Assembly: GCA_963204815.1 (NCBI GenBank) | Contig: CAUJHQ010000080.1 | Location: 1-53,822 of the forward strand | Length of the DNA: 53,822 nucleotides | Source of the DNA: Pseudomonadota bacterium | GTDB lineage: Bacteria > Pseudomonadota > Gammaproteobacteria > Burkholderiales > Burkholderiaceae_C | Direction: 5' to 3' | In this document: in pieces, positions 30,596-40,952 of the stretch | Layout: each line of letters starts with the position of its first letter | Numbering within the stretch: the first letter of the stretch is position 1 | Made by a program: the position numbers and the translations under genes | The notes under the pieces: generated by a model | The model's input: only the letters and a program-made list of their open reading frames with translations | Told to the model about the DNA's origin: nothing | Database searches by the model: none

Positions 30596-31408
30596 TTGAG
30601 CAGCGCCGGCGCCGAAGCGGCCGACCTGCGCGACCGCGGCGTGGCGCGCATCGCCATCGCCGGCGCGCTGCTGGGCCTGCTGCTCGCGTTGCCGGCCTTC
30701 GCGCCGGCCTCGTGGCTGGCCGGTTCACTGGCTTCGGCCACCGGGCAGCGCCTGCTGCTGGCCGACGCCCGCGGCAGCATCTGGAACGGCAGCGCCGTGC
30801 CGGTGCTCACCGGTGGCGTCGGCAGCCGCGACGCCAGCGCCCTGCCGGGCCGGCTGTCGTGGACGGTCGGTCTGGACGGGCTGGCGATCGCCGTGCGCGC
30901 GCGCCAGGAGTGCTGCATCGAAGGCGAACTCAAGCTGCGCATCGAACCCGGCTTCGGCCGCGTCCTGATCACGCTGCCGCCGTCGCAGGGCACGCTGGCG
31001 CGCTGGCCAACCGCCTGGCTGGCCGGCATGGGCACGCCGTTCAACACGCTGCAGCTCGGCGGCACGATGGGGCTGACGAGCGGCGGCTTCAGCGCCGAGT
31101 CGGCCGCCGGCCGCTGGCGCATGACCGGCAACGTCGCGCTGTCGATCGACGACCTGTCCTCGCGCGTGTCGACGATCAGCCCGCTCGGCAGCTACCGCCT
31201 GGCCTTCACGGGCGGCGATATCACGCAGGTGAACCTGAGCACCGGCGACGGCGCGCTGCGCCTCACCGGCAGCGGGCAGTTCGGCGCCAACGGCCTGCGC
31301 TTCCGCGGCGAGGCGCGTGCGCAGCCGGGCTCGGAAAGCGCGCTGGACAATCTCCTGAACCTTCTCGGCCGGCGTCAGGGCACGCTGGCCATCCTGGCGA
31401 TCGGATGA
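30596..31408 (+). CDS. gspN: Type II secretion protein GspN
   Basis: Accessory inner-membrane-anchored protein found in a subset of Gsp systems. It has a membrane helix (RIAIAGALLGLLLALPAFAPASWLA) and a beta-rich domain with ARGSIWNGSAVPVL, the GspN signature, then GRLSWTVGLDGL and QCCIEGEL-like segments (QECCIEGELKL). No ATG lies near the beginning. I chose TTG at 30596 (270 residues), 58 bases after gspM, with a G-run upstream; GTG at 30641 is an alternative. The GTG that overlaps the gspM stop opens only a 21-residue frame. Confidence 0.83.
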   Translation: MSSAGAEAADLRDRGVARIAIAGALLGLLLALPAFAPASWLAGSLASATGQRLLLADARGSIWNGSAVPVLTGGVGSRDASALPGRLSWTVGLDGLAIAVRARQECCIEGELKLRIEPGFGRVLITLPPSQGTLARWPTAWLAGMGTPFNTLQLGGTMGLTSGGFSAESAAGRWRMTGNVALSIDDLSSRVSTISPLGSYRLAFTGGDITQVNLSTGDGALRLTGSGQFGANGLRFRGEARAQPGSESALDNLLNLLGRRQGTLAILAIG

Positions 31409-33528
31409 GCATGACACCCCCGCGACACCCCGCCCTCACCCCGTTGCGCGTGATCCAGCGCGTCTGCCTCGCCGCTGCCGGCCTCGGCTTCGCCGCCGTG
31501 CCCGTGCTGGCGCAGCAGACGAAGGCGGTCTCGCGCGCGCCGGTGACGGTGAACTTCATCAACGCCGACATCGAGGCCGTGACACGCGCCTTCGCGGCGA
31601 TGATCAACCGCCCGATCCTCGTCGACCCGCGCGTGAAGGGCCAGATCACGGTCTACAGCGAGCAGCCGCAGAGCGTGCAGGAGGCCTACCAGAGCTACCA
31701 GTCGGCGCTGCGCGGCCTGGGCTTCGCGGTCGTCGAGAGCGCCGGCCTGCTGAAGGTGGTGCCCGAGGCCGACGCCAAGCTGCAGGCCGGCACGGTGTCG
31801 GTCGGCGAGAGCACGATCAAGGGCGACCAGGTCATCACGCAGATCTTCCAGCTGCGCTACGAGAACCCGAACAACCTCGTCGCCGTGCTGCGGCCGCTGA
31901 TCAGCGCGAACAACACGATCAACGCCAATCCGGGCTCGAACTCGCTCGTCATCACCGACTACGCGGACAACCTGAAGCGCATCGCGCGCATCATCGCGGC
32001 GCTCGACCAGCCGGCGTCGACCGACCTCGAGGTGATCCCGCTCGAGCACGCGGTGGCGTCCGACCTCGCGCCGCTGGTGCAACGCCTGGCCGACTCGAGC
32101 GCCGGCACGGCGATCCCCGGCGGCGCCGGCGCCGCCGGCACCACCACCGTGGTGGCGGAGACGCGCAGCAACTCGCTCATCGTGCGCGCCGCCAACGCCG
32201 CCCGCATGGCGGCGGTGAAGGCCACGATCGCCAAGCTCGACCGGCCGGTGAGCGGCCTCGGCCCGGGCGGCGGCCTGTGGGTCGTGCACCTGAAGAACGC
32301 CGACGCCGTGAAGCTCGCCACCGTGCTGCGCGCCGCCTTCCCGAACGCCGGCGGCAGCAGCGGCGGCGGTGGCGGGTCCCCGGTGCAGGCGCCACAGGTG
32401 GCGCAGGTGTCGGTGCCCACGGGCGGTCAAGGGGCGGCCTCGGTGCAGTCCACGTCGCCGGTGACGCCTTCGGGCCAGGTCACGACCGGCGGATTCATCC
32501 AGGCCGACCCGTCGACCAACTCGCTCATCATCACAGCGCCCGAGCCGCTGTACCGCCAGGTGCGCGGCATGATCGACCAGCTCGATTCGCGGCGCGCGCA
32601 GATCTACATCGAGAGCCTCATCGTCGAGGTCTCGGGCGACAACTCGGCCGACTTCGGCTTCCAGTGGCAGGGCCTGCTGGGCCAGAGCGGCGACAAGACC
32701 GGCCTCTTCGCCGGCACCAACTTCTCCACCGGCGGCTCCAACATCGTGTCGCTGTCGGCCGCGGCGGCCGGCGGCTCGGCCACCGGGCTGTCGATCGGCG
32801 AGGGCCTGAACATCGGCCTGCTGCGCAACTACGGCGGCACCTACGCGCTGGCCGCGATCGCACGCGCGCTGCAGAGCCAGGTGAAGACCAACATCGTCTC
32901 GACGCCGAACCTGATCACGCTCGACAACGAGGAAGCGAAGATCGTCGTCGGCGAGAACGTGCCCTTCATCACCGGCCAGTTCACGCAGACCGGCGGCGCC
33001 ACGTCGAACCCGTTCCAGACCATCGAGCGCAAGGACGTCGGCATCACGCTGCGCATCCGCCCGCAGATCGGCGAGAGCGGCAGCGTGCGCATGACGATCT
33101 ACCAGGAGCAGTCGGCGGTGAAGTCCACCACCGCGGCCGGCACCAGCAACGCCGGGCCGTCGACCTCCAAGCGCTCGATCGAGTCGCAGGTGGTGGTCGA
33201 GGACGGCGGCATCATCGTGCTCGGCGGCCTGATCGAAGACACCTTCGAGGAGAAGAAGTCGAAGATTCCGCTGCTCGGCGACATCCCGCTGCTGGGCGCC
33301 CTCTTCCGCAGCGAGACGCGCGAGAAGCGGCGCACCAACCTGATGGTCTTCCTGCGCCCGGTGGTGATGCGCGACGCCGATGCGACGACCAAGTTCTCGG
33401 TCGACCGCTACGAGCAGATGCGCGGCCGCCAGCAGGAGGCGCAGCCGGAGCCGAGCTACGTGGTGCCGATCAACAGCTCGCCGGTGGCGCCGAAGATGCC
33501 GGCGCCGGCCGAGCCGACCGCGCCGTAA
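31405..33528 (+). CDS. gspD: Type II secretion secretin GspD
   Basis: Outer-membrane channel of the secretion system. It has 707 residues, beginning [20 protein letters not shown] with a signal peptide ending near VLAQQ. The N0 domain ([33 protein letters not shown]) is followed by N1-N3 repeats with a Gly/Ser-rich insert in N3 (~308-350), and the secretin core with [38 protein letters not shown]. The C-terminus is Pro-rich with no obvious pilotin-binding S domain. The ATG overlaps the gspN stop (ATGA). Confidence 0.96.
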   Translation: MSMTPPRHPALTPLRVIQRVCLAAAGLGFAAVPVLAQQTKAVSRAPVTVNFINADIEAVTRAFAAMINRPILVDPRVKGQITVYSEQPQSVQEAYQSYQSALRGLGFAVVESAGLLKVVPEADAKLQAGTVSVGESTIKGDQVITQIFQLRYENPNNLVAVLRPLISANNTINANPGSNSLVITDYADNLKRIARIIAALDQPASTDLEVIPLEHAVASDLAPLVQRLADSSAGTAIPGGAGAAGTTTVVAETRSNSLIVRAANAARMAAVKATIAKLDRPVSGLGPGGGLWVVHLKNADAVKLATVLRAAFPNAGGSSGGGGGSPVQAPQVAQVSVPTGGQGAASVQSTSPVTPSGQVTTGGFIQADPSTNSLIITAPEPLYRQVRGMIDQLDSRRAQIYIESLIVEVSGDNSADFGFQWQGLLGQSGDKTGLFAGTNFSTGGSNIVSLSAAAAGGSATGLSIGEGLNIGLLRNYGGTYALAAIARALQSQVKTNIVSTPNLITLDNEEAKIVVGENVPFITGQFTQTGGATSNPFQTIERKDVGITLRIRPQIGESGSVRMTIYQEQSAVKSTTAAGTSNAGPSTSKRSIESQVVVEDGGIIVLGGLIEDTFEEKKSKIPLLGDIPLLGALFRSETREKRRTNLMVFLRPVVMRDADATTKFSVDRYEQMRGRQQEAQPEPSYVVPINSSPVAPKMPAPAEPTAP

Positions 33529-33538
33529 GGGGCCACCG

Positions 33539-34960
33539 ATGGGATCGCGCCACCCGCTGCCCTACGCCTTCGCGAAGGCGAACACGCTGCTGCTCGAGGA
33601 CGACGGCCAGCAGATGCTGCTGTGGGCCGGCGAGAACACGTCGGCGTCGGCGCTGGCCGAAGTCACGCGCCTGTACGACGTCACCGGCTTCGAGCGCGAG
33701 GCGGCCGTCACGCTGTCGCAGCGCATCGCCGCGGCCTACGCCGGCGGCGAGAGCAGCGCGGCGGCCGTGATCGGCGAAGTCGAGTCCGGCGTCGACCTGT
33801 CGCGCATGATGCAGGAGCTGCCGGCGGTCGAGGACCTGCTGGAGGCGGCCGACGACGCGCCCATCATCCGCATGCTCAACGCGCTGCTGACGCAGGCCGC
33901 GAAGGACGGCGCGAGCGACATCCACATCGAACCCTACGAGCGCAGCTCGAGCGTGCGCTTCCGCGTCGACGGCACGCTGCGCGAAGTGGTGCAGCCGAAC
34001 CGCGCGCTGCATGCGGCGCTGATCTCGCGCCTGAAGATCATGGCCGAGCTCGACATCGCCGAGAAGCGGCTGCCGCAGGATGGCCGCATCAGCCTGCGCA
34101 TCGGCGGCCGCGCGATCGACGTGCGCGTCTCCACGCTGCCCTCGGCGCACGGCGAACGCGCGGTGCTGCGCCTGCTGGACAAGGCCGAATCGAAGTTCAC
34201 GCTCGAAGGCCTGGGCATGGACGGCGAGGTGCTGCGCCGCTTCGAGCACCTGGTGCAGCAGCCGCACGGCATCGTGCTCGTCACCGGCCCCACCGGCAGC
34301 GGCAAGACGACCACGCTGTACGCGTCGCTCGGCCGCGTCGACACCGGCACGACCAACGTGCTGACGGTCGAAGACCCGATCGAATACGAGCTGCCCGGCA
34401 TCGGCCAGACGCAGGTCAACCCGAAGATCGACCTCACGTTCGCGAAGGCGCTGCGCGCCATCCTGCGCCAGGACCCGGACGTCATCATGATCGGCGAGAT
34501 CCGCGACTACGAAACGGCGCAGATCGCCATCCAGGCCTCGCTCACCGGCCACCTGGTGCTGGCGACGATCCACACCAACGACGCGCCCTCGTGCGTGACG
34601 CGCCTGATCGACATGGGGGTCGAGCCGTACCTGCTGTCGTCCAGCCTGCTCGGCGCGCTGGCGCAGCGCCTCGTGCGCAAGCTCTGCACCAGCTGCCGGC
34701 GGCGCGACGGCGAAGGCCGCTACCACCCGGTGGGCTGCCCCGAGTGCGGCCACACCGGCTACAAGGGCCGCACCGGCGTCTACGAGTTGATGGTCGTGAA
34801 CGACTCGATCCAGGCGCTGATCCACGCCCGCGCCTCCGAGCAGGACCTCGCCGACGGCGCCCGCGCCGGCGGCATGCGCTCGATGCGCGACGACGGTGAC
34901 CGCCTCGTGCAGGCCGGCATCACCTCGGCCGAGGAAGTGATCCGCGTCACCCGGGACTGA
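33539..34960 (+). CDS. gspE: Type II secretion ATPase GspE
   Basis: Cytoplasmic hexameric ATPase powering the pseudopilus. It has 473 residues from the ATG at 33539. Walker A GPTGSGKT is at 250-257, the Asp box is [21 protein letters not shown], Walker B is [19 protein letters not shown], and the His box is [11 protein letters not shown]. The C-terminal zinc module has Cys383-x2-Cys386 and Cys400-x2-Cys403 with only 13 residues between pairs, shorter than the ~30 I recall for enterobacterial GspE, followed by [12 protein letters not shown]. It begins 10 bases after gspD. Confidence 0.96.
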   Translation: MGSRHPLPYAFAKANTLLLEDDGQQMLLWAGENTSASALAEVTRLYDVTGFEREAAVTLSQRIAAAYAGGESSAAAVIGEVESGVDLSRMMQELPAVEDLLEAADDAPIIRMLNALLTQAAKDGASDIHIEPYERSSSVRFRVDGTLREVVQPNRALHAALISRLKIMAELDIAEKRLPQDGRISLRIGGRAIDVRVSTLPSAHGERAVLRLLDKAESKFTLEGLGMDGEVLRRFEHLVQQPHGIVLVTGPTGSGKTTTLYASLGRVDTGTTNVLTVEDPIEYELPGIGQTQVNPKIDLTFAKALRAILRQDPDVIMIGEIRDYETAQIAIQASLTGHLVLATIHTNDAPSCVTRLIDMGVEPYLLSSSLLGALAQRLVRKLCTSCRRRDGEGRYHPVGCPECGHTGYKGRTGVYELMVVNDSIQALIHARASEQDLADGARAGGMRSMRDDGDRLVQAGITSAEEVIRVTRD

Positions 34961-34963
34961 GCC

Positions 34964-36178
34964 TTGCCCGCCTACCGCTACGAAGCGCTGACCACCGCCG
35001 GCAAGGCCGCGACCGGCATGGTCGAGGCCGACAACCCGAAGGCCGCACGCGCCCAGCTGCGCGCACGCGAACTGGTGCCGCTTGCCGTGACGCCCGTCGC
35101 CAGCACCGGCACCGGCACCACCGGCGTGCGCTTCACGCGGCGCGTGTTCTCGGCCACCGGCCTGTCGATCTGGACGCGCCAGCTGGCTGGCTTGGTCGGC
35201 AGCAGCCTGCCGCTGGAGCGTGCGCTCACCGCGCTGGCCGAGGAGGCGGAAGACCAGCGCCAGCGCGAGCTGGTGGCGCACCTGCGCAGCGAGGTCAACG
35301 CCGGCAGCGGCTTCGCGCAGGCGCTGTCGACGGCGCCGCGCGAATTCGACGAGGTCTACCGCGCGGTCGTCGCGGCCGGCGAGCAGAGCGGCGCGCTCGG
35401 CGCGGTGCTCGGCAAGCTGGCCGACGACCTGGAAGAACGCCAGGCGCTGCGCGCCAAGCTCATCGGCGCGATGGTCTACCCGGCGATCGTGACGCTGATC
35501 GCGATCGTCATCGTCACCTTCCTCGTCACCTACGTCGTGCCGCAGGTGGCCTCGGTCTTCACGAGTTCCAAGCGCGCGCTGCCGTTCCTCACGAGCGCGA
35601 TGATCGGCATCAGCGACTTCGTGCGCGGCTGGGGCTGGCTGGTCGCGATCGGGCTGGCCGGCGGCCTCGCGTCGTTCGTCGGCGCGCGCCGCCAGCCGGC
35701 GTTCCGCGAGCGCACCGACGCCCTGCTGCTGCGGCTGCCGATCGTCGGCCGCCTGGCGCGCGGCTACAACGCGGCGCGCTTCGCCGGCACGCTGGCCATG
35801 CTGGCCGGCGCCGGCGTGCCCATCCTGAAGGCGCTGCAGGCCGCTGCCGAGACGCTGGGCAACCGCGCAATGCGCGCCGACGCGCTCGACGCGCTGGTGC
35901 AGGTGCGCGAAGGCGCGCCGCTGGCCAACGCGCTGGCCGGCAAGGACCGCTTTCCCGGGCTGCTGTCGATGTTCGCGCGCCTGGGCGAGCAGACCGGCCA
36001 GCTGCCGGCGATGCTGGCGCGCGCGGCGGTGCAGTTGTCCGGCGAAGTGCAGCGGCGCGCCATCGCGCTGGCCACCATCCTGGAGCCGCTGCTGATCGTC
36101 GGCATGGGCGTGGTGGTGATGCTGATCGTGCTGTCGGTGCTGCTGCCGATCATCCAGCTCAACACCTGGGTGAAGTAG
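34964..36178 (+). CDS. gspF: Type II secretion inner-membrane platform protein GspF
   Basis: Polytopic core of the assembly platform. It has 404 residues, with a TTG start at 34964, 3 bases after gspE, giving the canonical N-terminus MPAYRYEALTTAGKAATGMVE. Two homologous GspF domains are visible (FTRQLAGLV-like WTRQLAGLVGSSLPLERAL, then FAGTLAMLAGAGVPILKALQAA). There are three membrane segments (around 170-190, 220-238 and 372-395), and the C-terminus is GMGVVVMLIVLSVLLPIIQLNTWV. Last gene of the gsp run. Confidence 0.96.
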   Translation: MPAYRYEALTTAGKAATGMVEADNPKAARAQLRARELVPLAVTPVASTGTGTTGVRFTRRVFSATGLSIWTRQLAGLVGSSLPLERALTALAEEAEDQRQRELVAHLRSEVNAGSGFAQALSTAPREFDEVYRAVVAAGEQSGALGAVLGKLADDLEERQALRAKLIGAMVYPAIVTLIAIVIVTFLVTYVVPQVASVFTSSKRALPFLTSAMIGISDFVRGWGWLVAIGLAGGLASFVGARRQPAFRERTDALLLRLPIVGRLARGYNAARFAGTLAMLAGAGVPILKALQAAAETLGNRAMRADALDALVQVREGAPLANALAGKDRFPGLLSMFARLGEQTGQLPAMLARAAVQLSGEVQRRAIALATILEPLLIVGMGVVVMLIVLSVLLPIIQLNTWVK

Positions 36179-36274
36179 CGCCGGGGCGGCGCTGAAACAA
36201 AGGAAACCCGGCACGAAGCGGCCGTGATACGGGGGCGGCGCATCGTGGCGCCATCGTTTCCCAGCACGCAGCCG

Positions 36275-36691
36275 ATGACCCCCGCCCAGATCCAGCTCCT
36301 GCGCCGCAGCTTTGCCGCCGTGCTGCCGACGGCCGACGCCACCGCCGCGCGCTTCTACGACAACCTCTTCGCCGCCGACCCGCCGCTGCGCGCGCTGTTC
36401 CCGGCCGACCTGAAGGCGCAGCGCGCCAAGCTCGTGCAGATGGTCGGCGGCGCGGTCGGCCTGGCCGACAAGCCGCACGTGCTGCTGCCGATGCTGCGCC
36501 ACCTGGGCACGCGCCACGCCGCCGACGGCGTGCGGCCGGCGCACTACGCCACCGTCGGCGGCGTGCTGATGGCCACGCTGGAGCAGACCCTCGGCCCGGC
36601 CTTCGACGGCGAGACGCGCACCGCGTGGGAGATGCTCTACGCCCTCGTCGCCGGCATGCTGCTCGAAGGCGGCGAGGCGCTCGCGGCCTGA
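36275..36691 (+). CDS. Single-domain globin (flavohaemoglobin-like)
   Basis: A 138-residue haem protein lacking the reductase domain of flavohaemoglobin. Tyr28 (ARFYDNLF) is the distal B10 tyrosine, Gln55 (KLVQMVGG) fits distal E7, and His81 (RHLGTRHAADGVRPAHYATVG) is the proximal F8 ligand. Such globins bind O2 or NO. The start ATG at 36275 gives the typical MTPAQIQLLRRSF. Its last 55 bases overlap the end of the oppositely oriented sensor-kinase gene. The neighbourhood raises the possibility of a role in redox or NO sensing, but nothing in the sequence proves it. Confidence 0.9.
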   Translation: MTPAQIQLLRRSFAAVLPTADATAARFYDNLFAADPPLRALFPADLKAQRAKLVQMVGGAVGLADKPHVLLPMLRHLGTRHAADGVRPAHYATVGGVLMATLEQTLGPAFDGETRTAWEMLYALVAGMLLEGGEALAA

Positions 36692-39555
36692 CGCGGCGCG
36701 TCCGTCAGCAGCGCCTGCACCGCCGCCAGCAGGTCACCCTTCGCGAAGGGCTTGTCCAGGCTCGCGCAACCGGTCTTCGCGAGGATGCCCTGAACCTCCG
36801 GCGACAGCGTGTCGCCGGTGACGAACAGCATGCGCCGCGCCAGCCCAGGCACGCGCGCACTGACCGCCGACCAGAACGTGACGCCGTCCATGTCGGGCAT
36901 GCGCAGGTCGGACACCACGGCATCGAAGCGCGCCATCTCCAGCAGTTCCAGCGCGACCGCGGCCGATTCGGCCGTCGCCACCTCCCAGCCGGCGCTCTCG
37001 AGCATCGAGCGCAGCAGCCCGGTGATCTCGGGCTCGTCGTCGACGACGAGGATGCGCGCCTCGCGCTGCGCCGCGGCCTCGCCGGGCGCCATCGCGGCAC
37101 CGTCGTCGCGCGCACCACCGCTGATCGGCAGGCTCAGCCGGAACGCGGCGCCCCCGTCCGGCTTCTCGAGCACGAGGTCGCCGCCGTGCTCGCGCACCAT
37201 CGAGCGCGACACCGACAGCCCCAGCCCGGTGCCGGCGCCTTCGGCCTTGGTCGTGAAGAAGGGCTCGAAGATGCGCGCGCGCGACGCCGGCGGCACGCCC
37301 GGGCCAGTGTCGGCCACGCGCAGCCAGACCCGCGGCTCGCGGTTGTCGCGCCGCTCCTCGAGCCCGGTCGACAGGCGGATGCGTCGCGGCCCCGGGGCGC
37401 CTTCGAGCGCCTGCTGGGCGTTGACGATCAGGTTCAGCAGCACCTGGCCGACCTGGTCGCCGTCGGCCATCACCTCGGGCAGGCCGTCGGCGAGCGCGAG
37501 CTCGAACTCGATGCCGTGGCTGCGCAGCGTGTAGCCCAGCATCTCGGCGGCGGCGCGCGCCAGGTCGTTCAGCTGCACGGGCGCGCGCGTCACCGGCCGC
37601 TGGCGCGCCATGTTCAGAAAGGTGCGCACGATGCGGCCGCAGCGCTCGGCAGCATCGCGGATGCGCTCGGCGTCGCCGGCGAGTGCGCTGCCCTCGGTCT
37701 TCTCGGCCAGCAGGCTGGCCCGCCCCATCACGATGGCCAGCGGGTTGTTGAGCTCGTGCGCCACGCCGGCCAGCAGGCTGCCCATCGCGGTGAGCTTCTC
37801 GCTCTGGCGCAGCGCGTCGCGCTGGCGCTCGATCTGCCCGGCGGCCTCGACGCGCTCGGTGATGTCGGTCATCCACGCCGTCAGGTGCGGCGTGCCGTCG
37901 AGCACGGTGCGGAACATGACGACCTCGCCCGGGAACTCGCTGCCGTCGGCACGCAGGCCGGCGAGCTGCAGCCGCCGGCCGATGCCGCGCGGCTCCTCGC
38001 CGCGCGCGATGCGCGCCAGCTCGCGCCGGTTCGCCTCGCGGAAGCGCTCGGGCACCAGCACATCCTCGATCCGCCGGCCGATGACCTCTTCGCGGCGGCG
38101 GCCGAACATCGCCTCGGCCGCGGGGTTGAATTCGACGATGCGGCCTTCGAGGTCGGTCGACACGATGCCGGCGATGGCGTGGTCGATGATCGACGCCTTC
38201 AGCGCGTCGCTCTGGCGTTCGCGCTGCTGCAGTTCGCGCTGGCGGCGGAAGACGTCGGTCACCGCGTCGACCCAGCCCTGCCAGCGCTGGCCGAGCTGCG
38301 GCGCCGGCTCGGCGGCGTTCGCCGACAGCGCGCGCAGGTAGTCCAGGATCGCGAGCGCCGGGTCGACGAAGTTGCGCGCCACGAACCACTGGCCGGCGAC
38401 GAACATCGCCAGCAGCGCCAGCGCGAGCAGCGCGTTCGGCAGCAGCGTCGGCAGCACCGCGGCGCGCAGCGTGGCCGCCGGCGTGGCCTGCACGTAGAGC
38501 CAGGGTGAACCCACGCGCTGCGCCGTCGCCAGCACCCAGCCGCCGTCGCGGTGCAGGCGGTCGCGGCCGAACAGCGCCGGCTCGAGCGACGCCGCCGCCA
38601 GCGCCACCGGCAGGCGCCCAGCCAACGGCACCAGCACGCGCGTGTCGGCCAGGCCGCCGCCCGCCGGCGCCACCAGTGGCGCCGCCGAATCGGCCAGCAC
38701 GTTGAAGCCGCGGTCGACGATCCAGACGCGGTGCGCCGCCTCCGCCTCCCCGCTGCGGCGGCCGACCCACTGCTCGACCCGGCGCTGCAAGTCGTCGAGG
38801 CGGAAGTCCAGGCTCACCTCGCCGCGGTAGCGGCCGCCGACGACGACGTCGGCGCCGTGCGACATGACGAGCTGGCCGTCGAGCTGGCTCACGTAGGGCG
38901 TGCCCCAGAACAGGGTGTCGGCGGGGTCGCGCTCGAGCGCGCGCGCCGAGCGCTCGGCTGCCGTGCGGCGTGCCTCGTCGAGCGCGACGAGGGTGGGCAC
39001 GCCCATCGAGCGCAGCATGCGTTCGGTGTCGACCCAGGGGTAGCCGAAGGACGTGTTGGCCTCGGCGGCGGCGAACCAGGTGGCCTCGAAGTCGGACGCG
39101 CGGCCGTGCACGATGCGCGAGTGCTCGACGAACAGGCGCGCGCGGCGCAGCCAGGCTTCGTCGGGCGCGCGGCCGTCGGGCTCGGCCCACCAGAACTGGC
39201 CGAAGCGCTCGCGCGTGGCGGCCGCGGCGCCGTCGAGCGACCAGCCGTCGGCCGCGCCGCCGGCGCGCCGCGGCGACAACGCCGCGCGCAGCGCCGGCCC
39301 GGCATCGGGCGGGTCGTTCCAGCGCGTCTCGAGCATCACGCGCAGGTCGTGCACGTGCGCCATCGCCGGCCGCGCCACCGCCTCCAGTTCCTGCGCGCGC
39401 TCGTCGGCATGGCGCAGCAGGTCGCGCTCGGCGTCGCCCATGCGCTGCACGTATTCGAGCGCGGTCAGCACGGCCAGCAGCGCCAGCACCGGCAGCGCCA
39501 GGCCCCACAGCAGGCGGCGCGCGGTGCGCAGCGTGCCCGCGCCGGGGGCCGTCAT
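36637..39555 (-). CDS. Hybrid sensor histidine kinase (periplasmic sensor, PAS, HisKA, HATPase, receiver)
   Basis: A 972-residue membrane kinase. Helix 1 (~14-34) and helix 2 (~368-392) bracket a ~330-residue periplasmic domain, probably Cache-like. A linker (~400-450) is followed by a PAS domain (~452-565, with IVSTDLEGRIVEFNPAAEAMFG), HisKA with phospho-acceptor His600 in LAGVAHELNNPL, HATPase with LNLIVNAQQAL, DTGPG and GTGLGLSVS, and a C-terminal receiver with phospho-acceptor Asp883 (VVSDLRMPDMDG) and Lys935. Its ATG overlaps the response-regulator stop (ATGA), so the two are coupled. The ligand is unknown. Confidence 0.93.
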   Translation of the reverse strand: MTAPGAGTLRTARRLLWGLALPVLALLAVLTALEYVQRMGDAERDLLRHADERAQELEAVARPAMAHVHDLRVMLETRWNDPPDAGPALRAALSPRRAGGAADGWSLDGAAAATRERFGQFWWAEPDGRAPDEAWLRRARLFVEHSRIVHGRASDFEATWFAAAEANTSFGYPWVDTERMLRSMGVPTLVALDEARRTAAERSARALERDPADTLFWGTPYVSQLDGQLVMSHGADVVVGGRYRGEVSLDFRLDDLQRRVEQWVGRRSGEAEAAHRVWIVDRGFNVLADSAAPLVAPAGGGLADTRVLVPLAGRLPVALAAASLEPALFGRDRLHRDGGWVLATAQRVGSPWLYVQATPAATLRAAVLPTLLPNALLALALLAMFVAGQWFVARNFVDPALAILDYLRALSANAAEPAPQLGQRWQGWVDAVTDVFRRQRELQQRERQSDALKASIIDHAIAGIVSTDLEGRIVEFNPAAEAMFGRRREEVIGRRIEDVLVPERFREANRRELARIARGEEPRGIGRRLQLAGLRADGSEFPGEVVMFRTVLDGTPHLTAWMTDITERVEAAGQIERQRDALRQSEKLTAMGSLLAGVAHELNNPLAIVMGRASLLAEKTEGSALAGDAERIRDAAERCGRIVRTFLNMARQRPVTRAPVQLNDLARAAAEMLGYTLRSHGIEFELALADGLPEVMADGDQVGQVLLNLIVNAQQALEGAPGPRRIRLSTGLEERRDNREPRVWLRVADTGPGVPPASRARIFEPFFTTKAEGAGTGLGLSVSRSMVREHGGDLVLEKPDGGAAFRLSLPISGGARDDGAAMAPGEAAAQREARILVVDDEPEITGLLRSMLESAGWEVATAESAAVALELLEMARFDAVVSDLRMPDMDGVTFWSAVSARVPGLARRMLFVTGDTLSPEVQGILAKTGCASLDKPFAKGDLLAAVQALLTDAPRQAASASPPSSSMPATRA

Positions 39556-40283
39556 CCCGGCACGAAGACGTAGCCCACGTTGCGCACCGTCTTCAGCACC
39601 TCGGGCTTGTCGGGGTTGCGTTCGATCTTGCGGCGCAGCCGCATCATGCGCAGGTCGATGGAACGGTCGAAGACGTCCCAGCCGCGGTTGTGCGCCTGCT
39701 CCATGATGGTGTCGCGCGACAGCGGCCGGTTCGGGTGGCGCGCGAACAGCGCCAGCAGGTCGTACTCGGCGGCGGTGATCTCGATCTCCTGCTCGTCGGC
39801 GCCGAACAGGCGGCGCATGTCGAGGTCGAGCCGGCAGGCGCCGAAACGCACCTGGCGCGGCGCGGCATCGGCCACCGCCGGCGCGGCGACACCGGCCGCG
39901 GCCTGCAGGCGGCGGATCACCGACCGCACGCGCGCCAGCAGTTCACGCGGCTCGAAGGGCTTGGGCAGGTAGTCGTCGGCGCCGAGTTCGAGGCCGACGA
40001 TGCGGTCGACCGATTCGCCCGCCGTCGTCAGGATGACGATGCCGACGCCGGGGTGCGCCTCGCGCAGCCAGCGCGCCAGCGAAAGGCCGTTCTCGCCCGG
40101 CATGTTGACGTCGAGGATGGCGATCTGCGGCGTGCCGCGCGCCAGCAGTTCACGCGCCGCCGCGGCATGCCCGGCGGTCTGCACGGTGTAGCCGTGGCGG
40201 GCGAAGTACTCGCCCAGCAGCGTGCGGATCTCGGGTTCGTCGTCGACCACCAGCACGGCGGGTGGCGGCATGTCGGTGGCCAT
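39552..40283 (-). CDS. OmpR/PhoB-family response regulator
   Basis: A 243-residue transcription regulator. The receiver domain has Asp58 (IAILDVNMPGENG) and Lys108 (YLPKPFEPREL); the winged-helix DNA-binding domain (~145-243) has EIEITAAEYDLLALFARHPNRPLSR and RSIDLRMMRLRRKIE, ending TVRNVGYVFVPG. The start chosen is the ATG at 40283; ATGs at 40352/40349 and 40271 are possible, and no clear ribosome site separates them. Translational overlap makes the downstream hybrid kinase its likely partner, though the kinase's own receiver implies a phosphorelay step. Confidence 0.92.
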   Translation of the reverse strand: MATDMPPPAVLVVDDEPEIRTLLGEYFARHGYTVQTAGHAAAARELLARGTPQIAILDVNMPGENGLSLARWLREAHPGVGIVILTTAGESVDRIVGLELGADDYLPKPFEPRELLARVRSVIRRLQAAAGVAAPAVADAAPRQVRFGACRLDLDMRRLFGADEQEIEITAAEYDLLALFARHPNRPLSRDTIMEQAHNRGWDVFDRSIDLRMMRLRRKIERNPDKPEVLKTVRNVGYVFVPG

Positions 40284-40455
40284 GGCGTCGGATTCGGCGG
40301 CCCGGGCGGGCTGCGCGGGATGATAGCGATCGGTGGCGGGCTGGAACATCATGCGCGCGAGCGTGCCGCCGCACCGTTTCAGTGCCGCGTCGACGCGGGC
40401 CTTGCCGGGTTTCGATTGTTTCAGCGGGGCCGCGCCGCCGGCGTCGGCGCCTGGG

Positions 40456-40707
40456 TCAGCCTCGGCCGCCCAGCACCGCCACCAGCGCGCCGGCCAGCGC
40501 CACCCCGAGCGGGGCGGTCGACCACCAGCCGCCACGCGCGAGCCGGTCGCCTTCCGGCACCGGCTCGGCGCCGTCGAGGTCTTCGGCGAAGGCCTCGCTG
40601 CGGTAGCAGGGCTCGGCGGCGTTCTCGTCCGAACGGGCGCGTGCGTCGGCGCCGGCCGTGAGTTCGCGCATCAGGTCGTGCGGCAGCGTGACGGGTGCGT
40701 GGGCCAT
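40456..40707 (-). CDS. Small hypothetical protein with C-terminal membrane segment
   Basis: An 83-residue protein of unknown function. The N-terminal ~60 residues are hydrophilic and acidic (GADARARSDENAAEP, EAFAEDLDGAEPVPEGD), and the last ~20 form one membrane helix (APLGVALAGALVAVLGG), so it looks tail-anchored or a small bitopic protein. GGAGAA lies 8 bases before the ATG, which is why I accept it. It precedes the response regulator by ~170 bases on the same strand. Confidence 0.6.
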   Translation of the reverse strand: MAHAPVTLPHDLMRELTAGADARARSDENAAEPCYRSEAFAEDLDGAEPVPEGDRLARGGWWSTAPLGVALAGALVAVLGGRG

Positions 40708-40952
40708 GGCGTTCTCCGGTGTCCGGTCGGTCTTCGCAGGGGCGGGCGACGGGCCGCGCCACTACACGGCACTTTCGCGCGCGAAGGTTGCAGAGATGCG
40801 TCAGCCGCGCGGCGTTCGTGTTTCAGATGTATCGGCCGGCACGGAACATGCTGAACCTCAGCAGGTCATTTGCCCGTGATTTCCCCCACTCCTCGGGTCT
40901 TGCCATCCGGGGGTGTCTGCTTGAATGATCGGCACGGGTCCAGGTTCTCGAA

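Noticed and set aside
30534..30599. GTG overlapping the gspM stop as the gspN start
   Set aside because: It opens a different frame that ends after 21 codons; the GspN domain is in the frame of TTG 30596.
33470..36544. 1024-residue minus-strand open frame across gspE-gspF
   Set aside because: High GC third positions leave the complementary strand without stops; the plus strand encodes canonical GspE and GspF here.
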